DNA of 64,000 nucleotides, taken from Bacteroidales bacterium (GTDB taxonomy: Bacteria; Bacteroidota; Bacteroidia; Bacteroidales; Tenuifilaceae). Numbering within the stretch: the stretch's first letter is position 1; each line of letters starts with the position of its first letter. The notes beneath the pieces are model-generated. The model made no database searches. It saw only the letters and a program-made list of their open reading frames with translations, and was not told where the DNA came from. The stretch covers positions 1-64,000 of the forward strand of contig JAFGDZ010000081.1 of NCBI GenBank assembly GCA_016931855.1, given 5' to 3'. The translations under genes were made by a program, and so were the position numbers. Below are positions 56,601 to 63,697 of this stretch, piece after piece.

Positions 56601-59600
56601 AAAGGTTACGGTGCTTCCCTCGCAGCTGGTTACTGCTGATGGTTGTGTGTTAACTACCACGTTATCATCAACAATAAGTTCTGCTGATGTGCTGGTAACA
56701 AAGCCGCACGAGTTGGTTACTATGCAACGGTATATTCCCTCATTTGCATCAGTAACAGCAACAAGATTAAGCGTTGGATTGGTTGCACCACCAATGTTTA
56801 CCGTGTTTCGCTGCCATTGGTAGGTTAGCGCATCGCCAGTGGCCACAACGCTAAATGAAACATCGGTTCCATCGCAAACGGTTTGTGGGTCGGGACCAGC
56901 AGTTATTACTGGTTTTGCGGTTATATCCAGATACGCTCCTGTTGATGTTGCAGGTAATCCGCAGCTTCCGGTAACCACAACGTTGTAAGTTCCCTCATCG
57001 GAGAGCACGGTGTTGGCAATGGAAAGTGATATTGTGGTAGCGCCTGTAATGCGCCCGTCATCGGTAATTGGAATGTCGTTCTTTCTCCACTCGTAGCTAA
57101 GGTTAGAGCCTGTTGCTGTTATGCTGAATGTGGCATCGGTTCCCTCGCAGATGGAAATATCGGTTGGGTTGGTTATTGATGTTACCACACCTTGCGTAAT
57201 GTTTGCATTGCTAGATTGTATTGAGCCGCAACCATTGGATACTATGCAGTAGTACGTGCCCACATCGCCAGCAGCAAAGGCTGCAATATTGTAGGCTGCC
57301 GCCGTTGCACCTGCGCCTAGCGATACGCCATTCTTATACCATTGGTACGATAGGTTTGTGCCCGTGGCCACGGTGTTAAGCGTTAGCGGTTCGCCTAGGC
57401 AAACGGCTTCGCTTTGGGGCTGTTGGGTTATTGCTACCGATGTTGATACGGATAGCGTACCCGCGTTGCTAACCTGACTGCCGCACTCGTTGGTAAGCAA
57501 GCAGCTGTACTGCGCGCCATTATCGGCAGCAGCAACGTTATTTAGCACCAGCGATGCCGAGGTTGCGCCAGCAATATCAACCCCATTCCGCCTCCATTGG
57601 TAGGTAACAGGCTGGTTGGCAGCAACGGTAAAAGTAGCGGTTGCTCCCTCGCAAACATTTGTGTTTGAGGGTTGGGTGGTAATGGTAAAGTTCTGAACCA
57701 ATGCTAGGCTTGCGGTTTGGCTAAAGAAGGTTCCGCAACCATTGGTTATGGTCACTCGGTAGTCGCCTTGATTGGCAGCGCCAAACACAGGAATATCGTG
57801 AATAGGGCTATTAATTCCCACGGCTACAGAGCCTCCACCATTATCAAAGTACCATTGGTAAACCGGATTGGTTCCCGATGATAAGCTTACCGTTAGCTGC
57901 GTTGCGCTATTCTCACAAACGTTTTTACTTTGAGGATGAACCGATATAACAGGTGTAGTATCAATGGTAAGAATTCCCTGGTCGCTGGTTATTGTGCCTC
58001 CGCACGCACTGGTTACCTCGCAGGTGTAGCTGGCAGCGTCGGCAGCGGTTATGTTTGTTAGGGTTAGGGTTGATGTGGTTGCACCAGCACCCATGCTTAC
58101 CCCGTTTTTATACCATTGGTAGGTTAGTCCGCTACCTGTTGCCGTTACCGAGAATGATACTGTGCTACCAACACACGCATGCTTTGCCGCTTCGGGTTGG
58201 GTGGTTATGGCGGTAGCTGGTGTTACGGTTAGCGTTGCTTCGTTGCTATAAACATTTCCGCAGTTGGTTGTGTTAACAAGGCAACGGTAGTTCCCATCAT
58301 CGCCTGTAGTGGCAGTACTAAGGGTGTAGCTGGCATTAGTTGCTCCTGCAATGGGTACAAAGCCAGCGCCAATATCGCGTTGCCATTGGTAGCCTGTAAT
58401 ATCACCAGTAATTGCTACGCTAAAGGTTGCATCGCTACCAGCGCAAACGGCAGTGCTTGTGGGTTGGGTGGTAAATACAACTGGCTCATCAACAATAACT
58501 ACAGCAGCAGGAGCGCTAATCACGGTTCCGCAAGTTCCAATAACCCTTACTGTGTAGTTTCCTTGGTAAGCGTTGGTTATCCCGTTTAGTAGCAAGTTGG
58601 CTGTGGTTGCGTTATTTACTATGGCTCCGTTGTTTAGCAAAACGCCACCTAGGTACCATTCGTACTGAAGCGCTGTACCTGAGGCCGCAACTGTTAGGTT
58701 AATGCTACTGCCCTCGCAAACAATACCTCCCGTTGGAGGGGTAGTAATTTGTGTTTGTGCTAGGATGGATAGGGTAACGGAGTTGGTTGTTGCTGTTGCC
58801 CCACATGGGCTGCTTATAACACAGTAGTATGTCCCAACATTTGCTGCGGCTACACCATTTACTGGCTGACTAGATGCCGTGCCAAGTGCTACCGGAACAA
58901 TGGGGCCTGCACCATCCTGATCAAAGTACCACTGGTACGCTAAGTTTGTGCCTGTTGCCGTTGTGCTAAACGATACGTTACTACCCAAACAGGTTGTAAT
59001 AGAAGTGGGTTGGGCGGTAATTACAATAGGCGCATCAACTACTAGCGTTGCCTGATTGCTCTGAACGGGCATCCCGCAATCGCCCGTAACAACACATGAG
59101 TAAAGGCCTGCATCGGCCGTAGTTAGGTTTTGAATGGTTAGTGTTGATGTGGTGCTTCCGGATACTTTTCCAGCAATATCAACAACATCGGCCGCGCCAA
59201 TTTTCCATTGGTAGGTTCTGTTTAGACCTATTGATGCTACAGTAAATGTAACAGATTGGCCTGCGCACATCTCCTCATCAACGGGGTGGGTTGTGATTTG
59301 GGTTAGCGGGTTAACGTATAGTGTGGCCTCTGTTGTTACAAGAGGGCCACCGCAGGTTCCACTTGTTACGGTACAGTAAACCTTATGCCCATTGTCGGTG
59401 AGTGGAACATTGTTAAGAACCAGTACGTTATTGTCAATTCCAATGTTTACCCCGTTTTTTGTCCATTGGTAGTGAAGGTCGTCGCCTGTTGCTTCAACGG
59501 TGAACGTAGCAGAGCCGTTTTCGCAAATGGTGGTATTAGCTGGATGTGTGGTTATGTTTACAGTAGGAATAACAATTATTGTGGCGCTTCCTGCCATTGT

Positions 59601-61157
59601 TTGCGAACAGCCCGTAGTTGTATTTGTACCAATTGCCGTGTAAACCCCATTGTTTAGCTGATTCCCAAACGCTATGGCTACACCAGTATTCCCTGGTTGC
59701 ACATTGGCGGGAACTACAGGGTTGCCATTTCGGTAAAGGGTGTAATCTATTCCAGTTGTTGAGTTGGCCAGCCCAATGGGTAAACCACCTGTTCCTTCGC
59801 AGAATGTTCCACCGCCGGAAACATTGTACTGAGTGGGCAACGGAAGTATTTCAACTGTTTTGGTCTCGGAATCAACACATCCCGATGAGTTTGTAAAGGT
59901 ATAGGTTATGCTATAGGTTCCCACCAGTAGCGATGATGGGCTAAACGTTGCAGTGCCATTTCCATGGTCTGTTATTCCATCGCCAGAAAAAGTTCCTGCT
60001 GGTTCGTAATTTCCTGCTAGTGTAACGTTAGGTGCTCCAAAACAATATGCCAGATCGTTATTTAATCCAGAAAAATTGGCTACAGGGGTAGTGTTTACCT
60101 GCACAATTTGAGTTACAACGTTTGTACAGGTTATAAATGCATCAATGGCATCAACAAAGGTGTAGGTTATGGTGTGGGTTCCAACGCCTGCAGCAGCAGG
60201 ATCAAACGTGGCTGTCCCATCTAGATTATCGGTAATCCCAGGGCCTGTGACCCTATTAATTGGATCTGCTGCAGCATCGTCGGGTCTATATGTGAAGTTA
60301 TCAACTGGTGAGTTTAAACAGAATGCGGATGCGAGATCTTCAATAAAAATCTCTGTACCAACGCGTACTGTCTGGGTAATTGTTGCGGTACAGCTGTTGG
60401 CATCGGTATAGGTGTAGGTGATATCGTGGTAGCCTAGGTCTGCATAAATTGGGCTAAAAATGGCGGTACCATCGCCGTTATCTGTAATTCCAGGGCCTGT
60501 AAAAGTTCCGCTTGTATAAAAGGCCATTGTTACAGGATCTTGGGCTCGTATGGTATAATCGGGTTCCGTTTGGCACTGATTTATTTGGAGGCCATTTAGA
60601 GTAACCGATGGGGATGCTTGAACAATTAGGTTTGCTGAAGCGCTATTAGACTCTCCGTTGAGTGTGTAGGTTGCCGTAATGGAGTGGGTTCCTATCCCTG
60701 CCACAGCAGGATAAAATGTGCCCGATATAACCCCAGGCCCCGAAAATGTAAACGTTCCTCCTGCGGGGGTGCCCACATAGCCATCTATGGCAAAATTATT
60801 TCCTCCAACACAAAATGTTGTTTGCGATGGTGCAAAGGTTACCGCTGGGATTACGTGTACTGTAATAAATACATCATAGGCTCCTCCACCTGTTTTTATG
60901 TAGTGAATTTCATGTGTGCCAACGCCAGCAACACTTGGATTAAAAGTACCGCTGCCTCCACCCAAATCTATTACTCCAGGACCAGAGAAGGCTCCGCTTG
61001 CAGGGGTTGCCGTTAGAGCAACACTTGTTACAGTATGAATAAAAGAAGAGTTATTAGCGGGACTTGTAATGGATTGTCCGTTTACTATGCTCGAAATAAA
61101 AGAGAAAAGAGCAGTTATTAGAACAAAGAGTATGACCAATTTATTTTCTGATCTCAT
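47640..61157 (-). CDS. Giant T9SS-exported Ig-like/PKD repeat adhesin (4505 residues)
   Basis: A signal peptide (about 1-27) is followed by five repeats with FSGPGV and GTHxITYT cores (to about 430) and a linker. Then come 29 Ig-like domains (about 533-3095), each with ITTQP, CEG, YQWxKNG and DAGxYxCxV cores. A PKD-like domain follows (about 3096-3185), then 13 repeats of about 80 residues starting AGxDQxxC with WTI and FRWTV cores (to about 4230), two PKD domains with DFGDG and NFGDG, and a gliding-motility-type (type B) C-terminal sorting domain ending VGNVLLLRIDN. The counts are by eye. The protein is probably cell-surface and works with the adjacent PorP. Confidence 0.93.
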   Translation of the reverse strand: MRSENKLVILFVLITALFSFISSIVNGQSITSPANNSSFIHTVTSVALTATPASGAFSGPGVIDLGGGSGTFNPSVAGVGTHEIHYIKTGGGAYDVFITVHVIPAVTFAPSQTTFCVGGNNFAIDGYVGTPAGGTFTFSGPGVISGTFYPAVAGIGTHSITATYTLNGESNSASANLIVQASPSVTLNGLQINQCQTEPDYTIRAQDPVTMAFYTSGTFTGPGITDNGDGTAIFSPIYADLGYHDITYTYTDANSCTATITQTVRVGTEIFIEDLASAFCLNSPVDNFTYRPDDAAADPINRVTGPGITDNLDGTATFDPAAAGVGTHTITYTFVDAIDAFITCTNVVTQIVQVNTTPVANFSGLNNDLAYCFGAPNVTLAGNYEPAGTFSGDGITDHGNGTATFSPSSLLVGTYSITYTFTNSSGCVDSETKTVEILPLPTQYNVSGGGTFCEGTGGLPIGLANSTTGIDYTLYRNGNPVVPANVQPGNTGVAIAFGNQLNNGVYTAIGTNTTTGCSQTMAGSATIIVIPTVNITTHPANTTICENGSATFTVEATGDDLHYQWTKNGVNIGIDNNVLVLNNVPLTDNGHKVYCTVTSGTCGGPLVTTEATLYVNPLTQITTHPVDEEMCAGQSVTFTVASIGLNRTYQWKIGAADVVDIAGKVSGSTTSTLTIQNLTTADAGLYSCVVTGDCGMPVQSNQATLVVDAPIVITAQPTSITTCLGSNVSFSTTATGTNLAYQWYFDQDGAGPIVPVALGTASSQPVNGVAAANVGTYYCVISSPCGATATTNSVTLSILAQTQITTPPTGGIVCEGSSINLTVAASGTALQYEWYLGGVLLNNGAIVNNATTANLLLNGITNAYQGNYTVRVIGTCGTVISAPAAVVIVDEPVVFTTQPTSTAVCAGSDATFSVAITGDITGYQWQRDIGAGFVPIAGATNASYTLSTATTGDDGNYRCLVNTTNCGNVYSNEATLTVTPATAITTQPEAAKHACVGSTVSFSVTATGSGLTYQWYKNGVSMGAGATTSTLTLTNITAADAASYTCEVTSACGGTITSDQGILTIDTTPVISVHPQSKNVCENSATQLTVSLSSGTNPVYQWYFDNGGGSVAVGINSPIHDIPVFGAANQGDYRVTITNGCGTFFSQTASLALVQNFTITTQPSNTNVCEGATATFTVAANQPVTYQWRRNGVDIAGATSASLVLNNVAAADNGAQYSCLLTNECGSQVSNAGTLSVSTSVAITQQPQSEAVCLGEPLTLNTVATGTNLSYQWYKNGVSLGAGATAAAYNIAAFAAGDVGTYYCIVSNGCGSIQSSNANITQGVVTSITNPTDISICEGTDATFSITATGSNLSYEWRKNDIPITDDGRITGATTISLSIANTVLSDEGTYNVVVTGSCGLPATSTGAYLDITAKPVITAGPDPQTVCDGTDVSFSVVATGDALTYQWQRNTVNIGGATNPTLNLVAVTDANEGIYRCIVTNSCGFVTSTSAELIVDDNVVVNTQPSAVTSCEGSTVTFTANVSGPSTMALQWFKGVTPISNSARINGATLQSLSIGNITSADAGDYWLQVQSTCGNTVTNAATLTVHERIGITQQPQSITVCPAGTLNLSIIATGTVTTYQWLHNGAPVGTNSPTLTISPFNAADAGSYTCELTNICETVVSDVATVTAGVTTTAAIVGDVTACENGNANLAVTSAGTGLTYQWYKGATMLTNDVRIGGSQSASLTINGLQLSDDGAYHCNVSGTCGFDNDNTAILTVQENTAVDVEPVSTSVLVGNTAVFTVAASGSGLTYQWYKGTTALANGADYAGVDTPNLSVLNAQLDDAGIYKCVITGSCGNVESKTATLTVLTSTVITTQPVTPVTICQNESFTIFIETSGAGHTYQWRQDATDLTNGSGISGAQTASLTINTAQPSHSGAYTCVVNGVEISAASIVTVNPTTIVATNPVGGTKCEGDTHTFAVTATGNGLTYQWFKNSAPIAAATSSSYTISPITAADNGTYHCVVTGTCGIATSSGATLSVNAATVVNGQPAATTTICQTETTTLTFDVTGTGLSFLWKKNGQPITDPNISGVTTKDLLVSTGVPSNSGTYTCTVTSACGGAITSNMATLTVRPTTVITTQPIAATKCEGDGVVFTVAATGSTLTYDWQRNGVSIGVTTPTLTLNPLVKATHEGTYTCVVSGDCGVLTSDPAILTVNIPVTLGAAPTISANPVCQNGSTTITVNASGDGLTYQWLKNGAPITGANITGVTSSQLVISNALVSDAGIYTCTVTDACGLSLTSNNATITVNPTTVITTQPLSDTKCSGDEVTFAVQATGTGLTYQWKLGDATGVNITDGAQGSGAIASGATTNILRITGLTAADAGSYTCVVTGTCGTISTTPAVLTVNGLVAITTQPPALTTICEGTSTEINVATSGTVVTYQWKKNGTNLTAGGNISGVNSSKLVISNAALTDAGFYSCEITGTCNIASTQSAELRVNPTTTITQHPVGTTLCEGDNVQFMVSATGVAPITYQWQLNNVNIAGATNSTLTINGVATTDAGAYTCIVTGGSTCGVATSNPANLTVNPRISISNQPVNTTVCEDNTAIISVLATGTSLTYKWMYNNTYLANDGRITGATTNELRVNFATNADEGIYKCEILSTCGSTESNSVTLAVTDSTKITAHPASQTLLQGATAFFSVAATGSGLAYQWQKDNVDIAGAISSTYSIASVQVSDVGQYRCIVTGSCGNVTSNMAILAVNEPVAITNTLADQTACAGETVSFSVTTTGSVTGYQWQFNGANIVDGSGITGAQTANLVIASAATSHSGIYSCVVTGTNNVANSNTAQLTVNDAVSITSHPLTQSKCNGDILVLEVVANGTSYQWQKNGVNIPVGDPRISGITDNKLVITNVTNADAGSFQCVVTNVCTSITSNPAVVTINPVVTITTEPISLTRCETQTAYFSVQVNLSAVSYQWYKNGVPISNTARISGATSANLTINSIELADAGNYSCRVTDNCTYDNSVVATLTVNSATSITKQPVNMTICEGGVAFFEVEASPNGLTYQWQKDGANIGDILGKQEGTTTSVLVINNAVTADQGIYRCLITGGCNDEISNPSTLTVNPAPAAAATITGLTTVCQGAQSVLYVVPEIANAQTYVWDVPYGATIVGGQGTRTIQVDYAADALSGTITVYGQNSCGNGTTSIPLAITVNAMPVAYAGVDQNICSYSTLLEGNDVAGGTWTIISGDAVISNVNQYNTQVNNLLSGLNTFRWTVTQNGCTAYDEVNIVNLKVSVNAGTDQVVCSKEANFSALLPQTGASWRVVNGYGTIAEPNSPTSLVTGLNQGSNVFAWQVNNAGCISFDEVTITNSAPLQPEAGPDQVIAFDETDLDANIPELGTTGLWTVISGGGLFVDATNPKTRIVDLMPGTNIVVWTVSRGNCTLTDTIIVENILVEAANAGTDQTLCVNYTTLNASKPPVGVGEWSVVQGQATFDDKYKPNAKVTNLGPDVNTLRWTVRTSILGVSFDEVTITNNMPTQANAGADMVLCTNQINLSANIPAYGIGTWTLNSGAGDIANVNSNTSLITNLGPGKNDLKWTIDYNGCISEDFVVVTNNTPTVAYAGEDQTICFDSTLLLPNTPTYGVGTWSVEAGRGLFDGNYVTQLAPGTNTFLYTITNGTCTSTDRVNIINNKPTTPDAGYDQSICVNNVVLNANTAIEGIGTWTIRNGSGVFADINSNTSAVTNLAQGDNIFRWTIEKNGCVEHDEVIISNNFVLATAGTDQTLCQDYTQLLASNPTPGIGTWSILAASSATFDDRNSPNTMVRTLSKGSNTFRWTVENGGCVSFDDVIITNNQPTQALAGEDQSICGKVASLQANQPLFGVGAWSAMSGSATFDDATNYRTTVRNLAGGRNILRWTITQGSCVSFDEVVITSNLPENVFAGNDQIACSDTVTLSANPPSLGAGQWSIITGTGTFDNRYLYNTTVRNLGKGDNTFKWTVSSSDCHVSDTVIIRSSIPTRAIAGADQILCSETTVLGGNTPLEGIGSWAIVSGSVTFTNRNLPNTEITGIARGLNILAWTIDKDGCQSTSEVRITNNLPSTPFAGYDRDVCGDSIRLFADPPSIGTGIWSIVSGDANIISPTQNQTQVRNIKFGANTFRWTVTNLNCTMTDDVVITSNYAFVNAGADFEVNTPSAQLIGNKPAVGTGTWRLSAGQATIDNPSNFETWINGLGSGANVFEWSIEYNGCVATDLVTVNYIVWPTADFEPSTYVGCSPLEVNFVNTSIGGEPYSWDFGDGGTSTQPNVIHTFQDPGVYTVRLTATAPLGNTVVKEKKITVHGHPIASFDIAPKEVYSPGQHISCYNYSTHADSSFWNFGDGNALVKKFAPTYTYADTGWFNITLTVKNTYGCTDSMTITNAVHVIKRSDFFFPEAFTPNPNGSSSGVYDPLDRSNDVFYPIVINGTLSEFEMRIYNRAGVLIFETNDILIGWDGYYKNKLLPQDVYIYKVTGRYNSGDKFQKVGNVLLLRIDN
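48470..51600 (-). repeat. Array of 13 coding repeats of about 80 residues
   Basis: Within the giant gene, units of about 240 bases encode AGxDQxxC, LxANxPxxGxGxW, TxVxxLxxGxNxFxW and CxxxDxVxITNN. Copies are clearly related but not identical at DNA level. The last unit lacks the cysteines. Confidence 0.8.
51870..59560 (-). repeat. Array of 29 Ig-like coding repeats
   Basis: Units of about 265 bases encode Ig-like domains. Most keep two cysteines that would form an Ig disulfide (CEG and YxCxV). Two domains (the 15th and 25th, with VLVGN and LLQGA) lack the first cysteine. Several neighbouring units are more alike, such as those opening with ITTQP and closing with ATLTVNP, suggesting local duplications. 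Confidence 0.8.
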
Positions 61158-61484
61158 GGCGTTCTGGTTTAGCGACTAGGTAAAAGCAAGGTGGTTTAAC
61201 AGAAAATGCTCCTTAGGGAATAGGATGCAATAAGAGTAATGACGGAGACCTTATAAACTAACGGTAAACATAACAGAAAGTTAAGCCTTATTGGAATGAA
61301 TTCCCTATAAATTGGGTTGATATTTATCACCAACTCAAACCTGTTACTGGTATTTATAAAATACGAGTAACAGGTATGCATTTATTCTTTAACGTAAGTT
61401 GATATAACTAGTCTTATAAAATAGATACAGATACCATCTTTCCTAGCTTTTATAAGTTTAATTGTAGTACTATCGGTGTTAAAT
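61158..61484. other. Intergenic region upstream of the giant adhesin gene
   Basis: The region is AT-rich and holds a near-perfect 17-bp inverted repeat (61339-61375). I found no clear TAnnTTTG promoter for the giant gene on the minus strand. Confidence 0.45.
61339..61375. repeat. 17-bp inverted repeat upstream of the giant gene
   Basis: ACCTGTTACT-G-GTATTT (61339-61355) pairs with 61359-61375 with one G-G mismatch and a three-base loop. There is no T-run on either side. It lies about 182 bases upstream of the adhesin start, after the ddl terminator. Confidence 0.7.
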
Positions 61485-61513
61485 AAAAAAGCTGCCTATT
61501 TTTATAGACAGCC
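61485..61513 (-). terminator. Terminator of ddl
   Basis: An eight-base stem (61491-61498 with 61505-61512, one wobble) is followed on the minus strand by a T-run (61485-61490), 28 bases after the ddl stop. Confidence 0.75.
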
Positions 61514-61540
61514 CTTTGTTTATTATTGGAAATCGGTTTA

Positions 61541-62530
61541 CTATCTCCCCATTGCATCCTCTAGTACCATGCTCCAAACCTCGGTCATGGTTATTCCGTG
61601 GGCTGCCACTTGCTGGGGAACAATGCTTGCGTGGCTCATGCCTGGAACGGTGTTTATTTCAAGAAAGTAAATGTCGTTATCGCGTACAATGTAGTCAACG
61701 CGGGCAATACCATTGCAATCCAATGTGTTGTAAATTACCGATGATAGGTGCTGTATCCTTTTGGTTAGCTCGGGGCTAATGTGGGCGGGAGTAATCTCCT
61801 CGCTTTGGTTTAGGTACTTTGCTTCGTAATCAAAAAACTCGTTTTTGGTTATAATCTCGGTAACGGGAAGCACAATCTCCTGTTGCTTAGTTTTTATAAC
61901 GCCACAGGTAAGCTCACGTCCACCAATAAACTCCTCTATTATAACCTGCCTATCCTCGGCAAAGGCGCTCTGTATGGCTACTTCAAGGTCTTCAACCTTT
62001 TTAACTTTACTAATGCCGTAGCTGCTACCGCTTTCGGCTGGTTTTACAAATAGCGGTAGCCCCAGCTTTGCAGCAATAGTCTCAACGTTGTAGGGTTGCC
62101 CCTTTTTTATAAAAACAGCTTTGGCTAGGTTTACCTGGGTCTCCTGTACCATTTGCTTGCAAAGCACCTTGTTGAATGTTGCGGCAGAGCTAAGCACGCC
62201 TCCTGTTGTGTAGGGAACGCCAACTAGCTCTAGGTATGCTTGCAGAATTCCATTCTCGCCAGGCGTACCGTGAATGGCTATTAGCGCGCAATCAAATGTT
62301 TGCTTTTCCCCATTAAGGGTAACCGAAAAATCGTTCTTATCAACAGGAATATCTCCCAATTGTGGGTGTTTTAGAGTCCAGCTTACGCCTTTAACCAGAA
62401 TGGTAAAAGGCGTGTATTTGGCAGTATCTATCCACGTTGCAATTTGGGCTGCGCTTTTAAGCGATATTCCCTCTTCCGATGAGTTTCCACCAGCCAGTAT
62501 GGCTATGCTTTTAATGGTATTTGTGCTCAT
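61541..62530 (-). CDS. ddl: D-alanine--D-alanine ligase
   Basis: This ATP-grasp enzyme makes the D-Ala-D-Ala dipeptide of peptidoglycan. The 329 residues contain the N-terminal AILAGGNSSEEGISLKSA, the central VKPAESGSSYGISKVK and the C-terminal DYIVRDNDIYFLEINTVPGMSHASIVPQ, including the Mg-binding Glu and Asn. The length is normal for the family. Confidence 0.96.
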   Translation of the reverse strand: MSTNTIKSIAILAGGNSSEEGISLKSAAQIATWIDTAKYTPFTILVKGVSWTLKHPQLGDIPVDKNDFSVTLNGEKQTFDCALIAIHGTPGENGILQAYLELVGVPYTTGGVLSSAATFNKVLCKQMVQETQVNLAKAVFIKKGQPYNVETIAAKLGLPLFVKPAESGSSYGISKVKKVEDLEVAIQSAFAEDRQVIIEEFIGGRELTCGVIKTKQQEIVLPVTEIITKNEFFDYEAKYLNQSEEITPAHISPELTKRIQHLSSVIYNTLDCNGIARVDYIVRDNDIYFLEINTVPGMSHASIVPQQVAAHGITMTEVWSMVLEDAMGR

Positions 62531-62623
62531 AAAATAGCAATTTGTGTGGCAAAGATAAGCACTGGCTAAATACCTTATTCTGCGCTTATGCTTTTTGTTT
62601 TAGGGTAATGGGATTTTATGGTT

Positions 62624-63697
62624 TTACTCCTCAATCTCCCTTGAGCCTACGTAAATACGCCACTTCTCAATTAGCTGTTGCATATCTGCGGGTATCTCCG
62701 AGTCAAAAAACATCTCTTTCCCAGTTGTGGGGTGTGTAAACCCTAGCGATTTGGCGTGTAGCGCATGGCGTGGGCAAATGGTAAAGCAGTTATGTACAAA
62801 CTGCTTGTACTTGGTAAAGGTTGTGCCTTTTACTATGAGGTTACCCCCGTAGCGGTCGTCGTTAAAAAGTGGGTGACCAATATGCTCAAAGTGCGCTCTA
62901 ATTTGGTGGGTTCTGCCCGTTTCTAGCTTGCACTCAACAAGGTTTACGTAGCCAAGGGGCTCTATTACCTTCCAGTGGGTTATGGCGTGCTTGCCTTGGT
63001 CGCCATCGGGGAATACCTGCATCTTTTTACGGTCGCGGATACTGCGGCCAATGTGCCCGGTAATGGTTCCGTTAGGCTCATCCATATTGCCCCAAACCAT
63101 CGCAACGTACTTGCGCGATGTGGTGCGGTCGAAAAACTGCTTGGCAAGTCGGTTGGTGGCAATCTCGCTTTTGCCAATTACCATTATTCCCGAGGTGTTC
63201 TTATCTATTCGGTGCACTAAGCCTGGCCTAACCTCGCCGCTGCTAAATAGGGGTACATCCTTAAGGTGGTACATCAGCGCGTTAACCAGTGTGCCGCTAA
63301 AGTTACCATGCCCTGGGTGTACTACCATGCCGGGCTCCTTGTTTATTACCACAACGTCGTTATCCTCGTAAACAATATTTAGCGGGATATTCTCTGGCAG
63401 TATTTCAACATCTCGGGGGGGGTAGGCCATTACTATGGAGATTGAGTCTCCTGGCTTTACCTTGTACGACGATTTTACGGCTTTGCCGTTAACTAGAATC
63501 GTTCCGGCATCGGCGGCATTTTGCACGCGGTTGCGCGATGCGTTTTGTATTTTGTTAACTAGGAACTTATCAATACGGAGTAGCGTTTGCCCTTTATCAA
63601 CATCAAAATGAAAATGTTCAAATAGTTCCGATTGTTCGTCCGATGACTCCTCGTCTAGTTCATCATTGGCTGGGTAGCCTTCATTTAAATCTTTCAT
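62624..63697 (-). CDS. rluD: Ribosomal large subunit pseudouridine synthase, RluD family
   Basis: The 357 residues have an S4 RNA-binding domain (about 34-100: RIDKFLVNKIQNASRNRVQNA) and the RluA-family catalytic domain, with the active-site Asp in HRIDKNTSGIMV. RluD-type enzymes modify helix 69 of 23S rRNA. Its start codon overlaps the stop of the upstream T9SS-exported gene (ATGA), so translation may be coupled. The first 30 residues are acidic and outside the domain. Confidence 0.95.
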   Translation of the reverse strand: MKDLNEGYPANDELDEESSDEQSELFEHFHFDVDKGQTLLRIDKFLVNKIQNASRNRVQNAADAGTILVNGKAVKSSYKVKPGDSISIVMAYPPRDVEILPENIPLNIVYEDNDVVVINKEPGMVVHPGHGNFSGTLVNALMYHLKDVPLFSSGEVRPGLVHRIDKNTSGIMVIGKSEIATNRLAKQFFDRTTSRKYVAMVWGNMDEPNGTITGHIGRSIRDRKKMQVFPDGDQGKHAITHWKVIEPLGYVNLVECKLETGRTHQIRAHFEHIGHPLFNDDRYGGNLIVKGTTFTKYKQFVHNCFTICPRHALHAKSLGFTHPTTGKEMFFDSEIPADMQQLIEKWRIYVGSREIEE

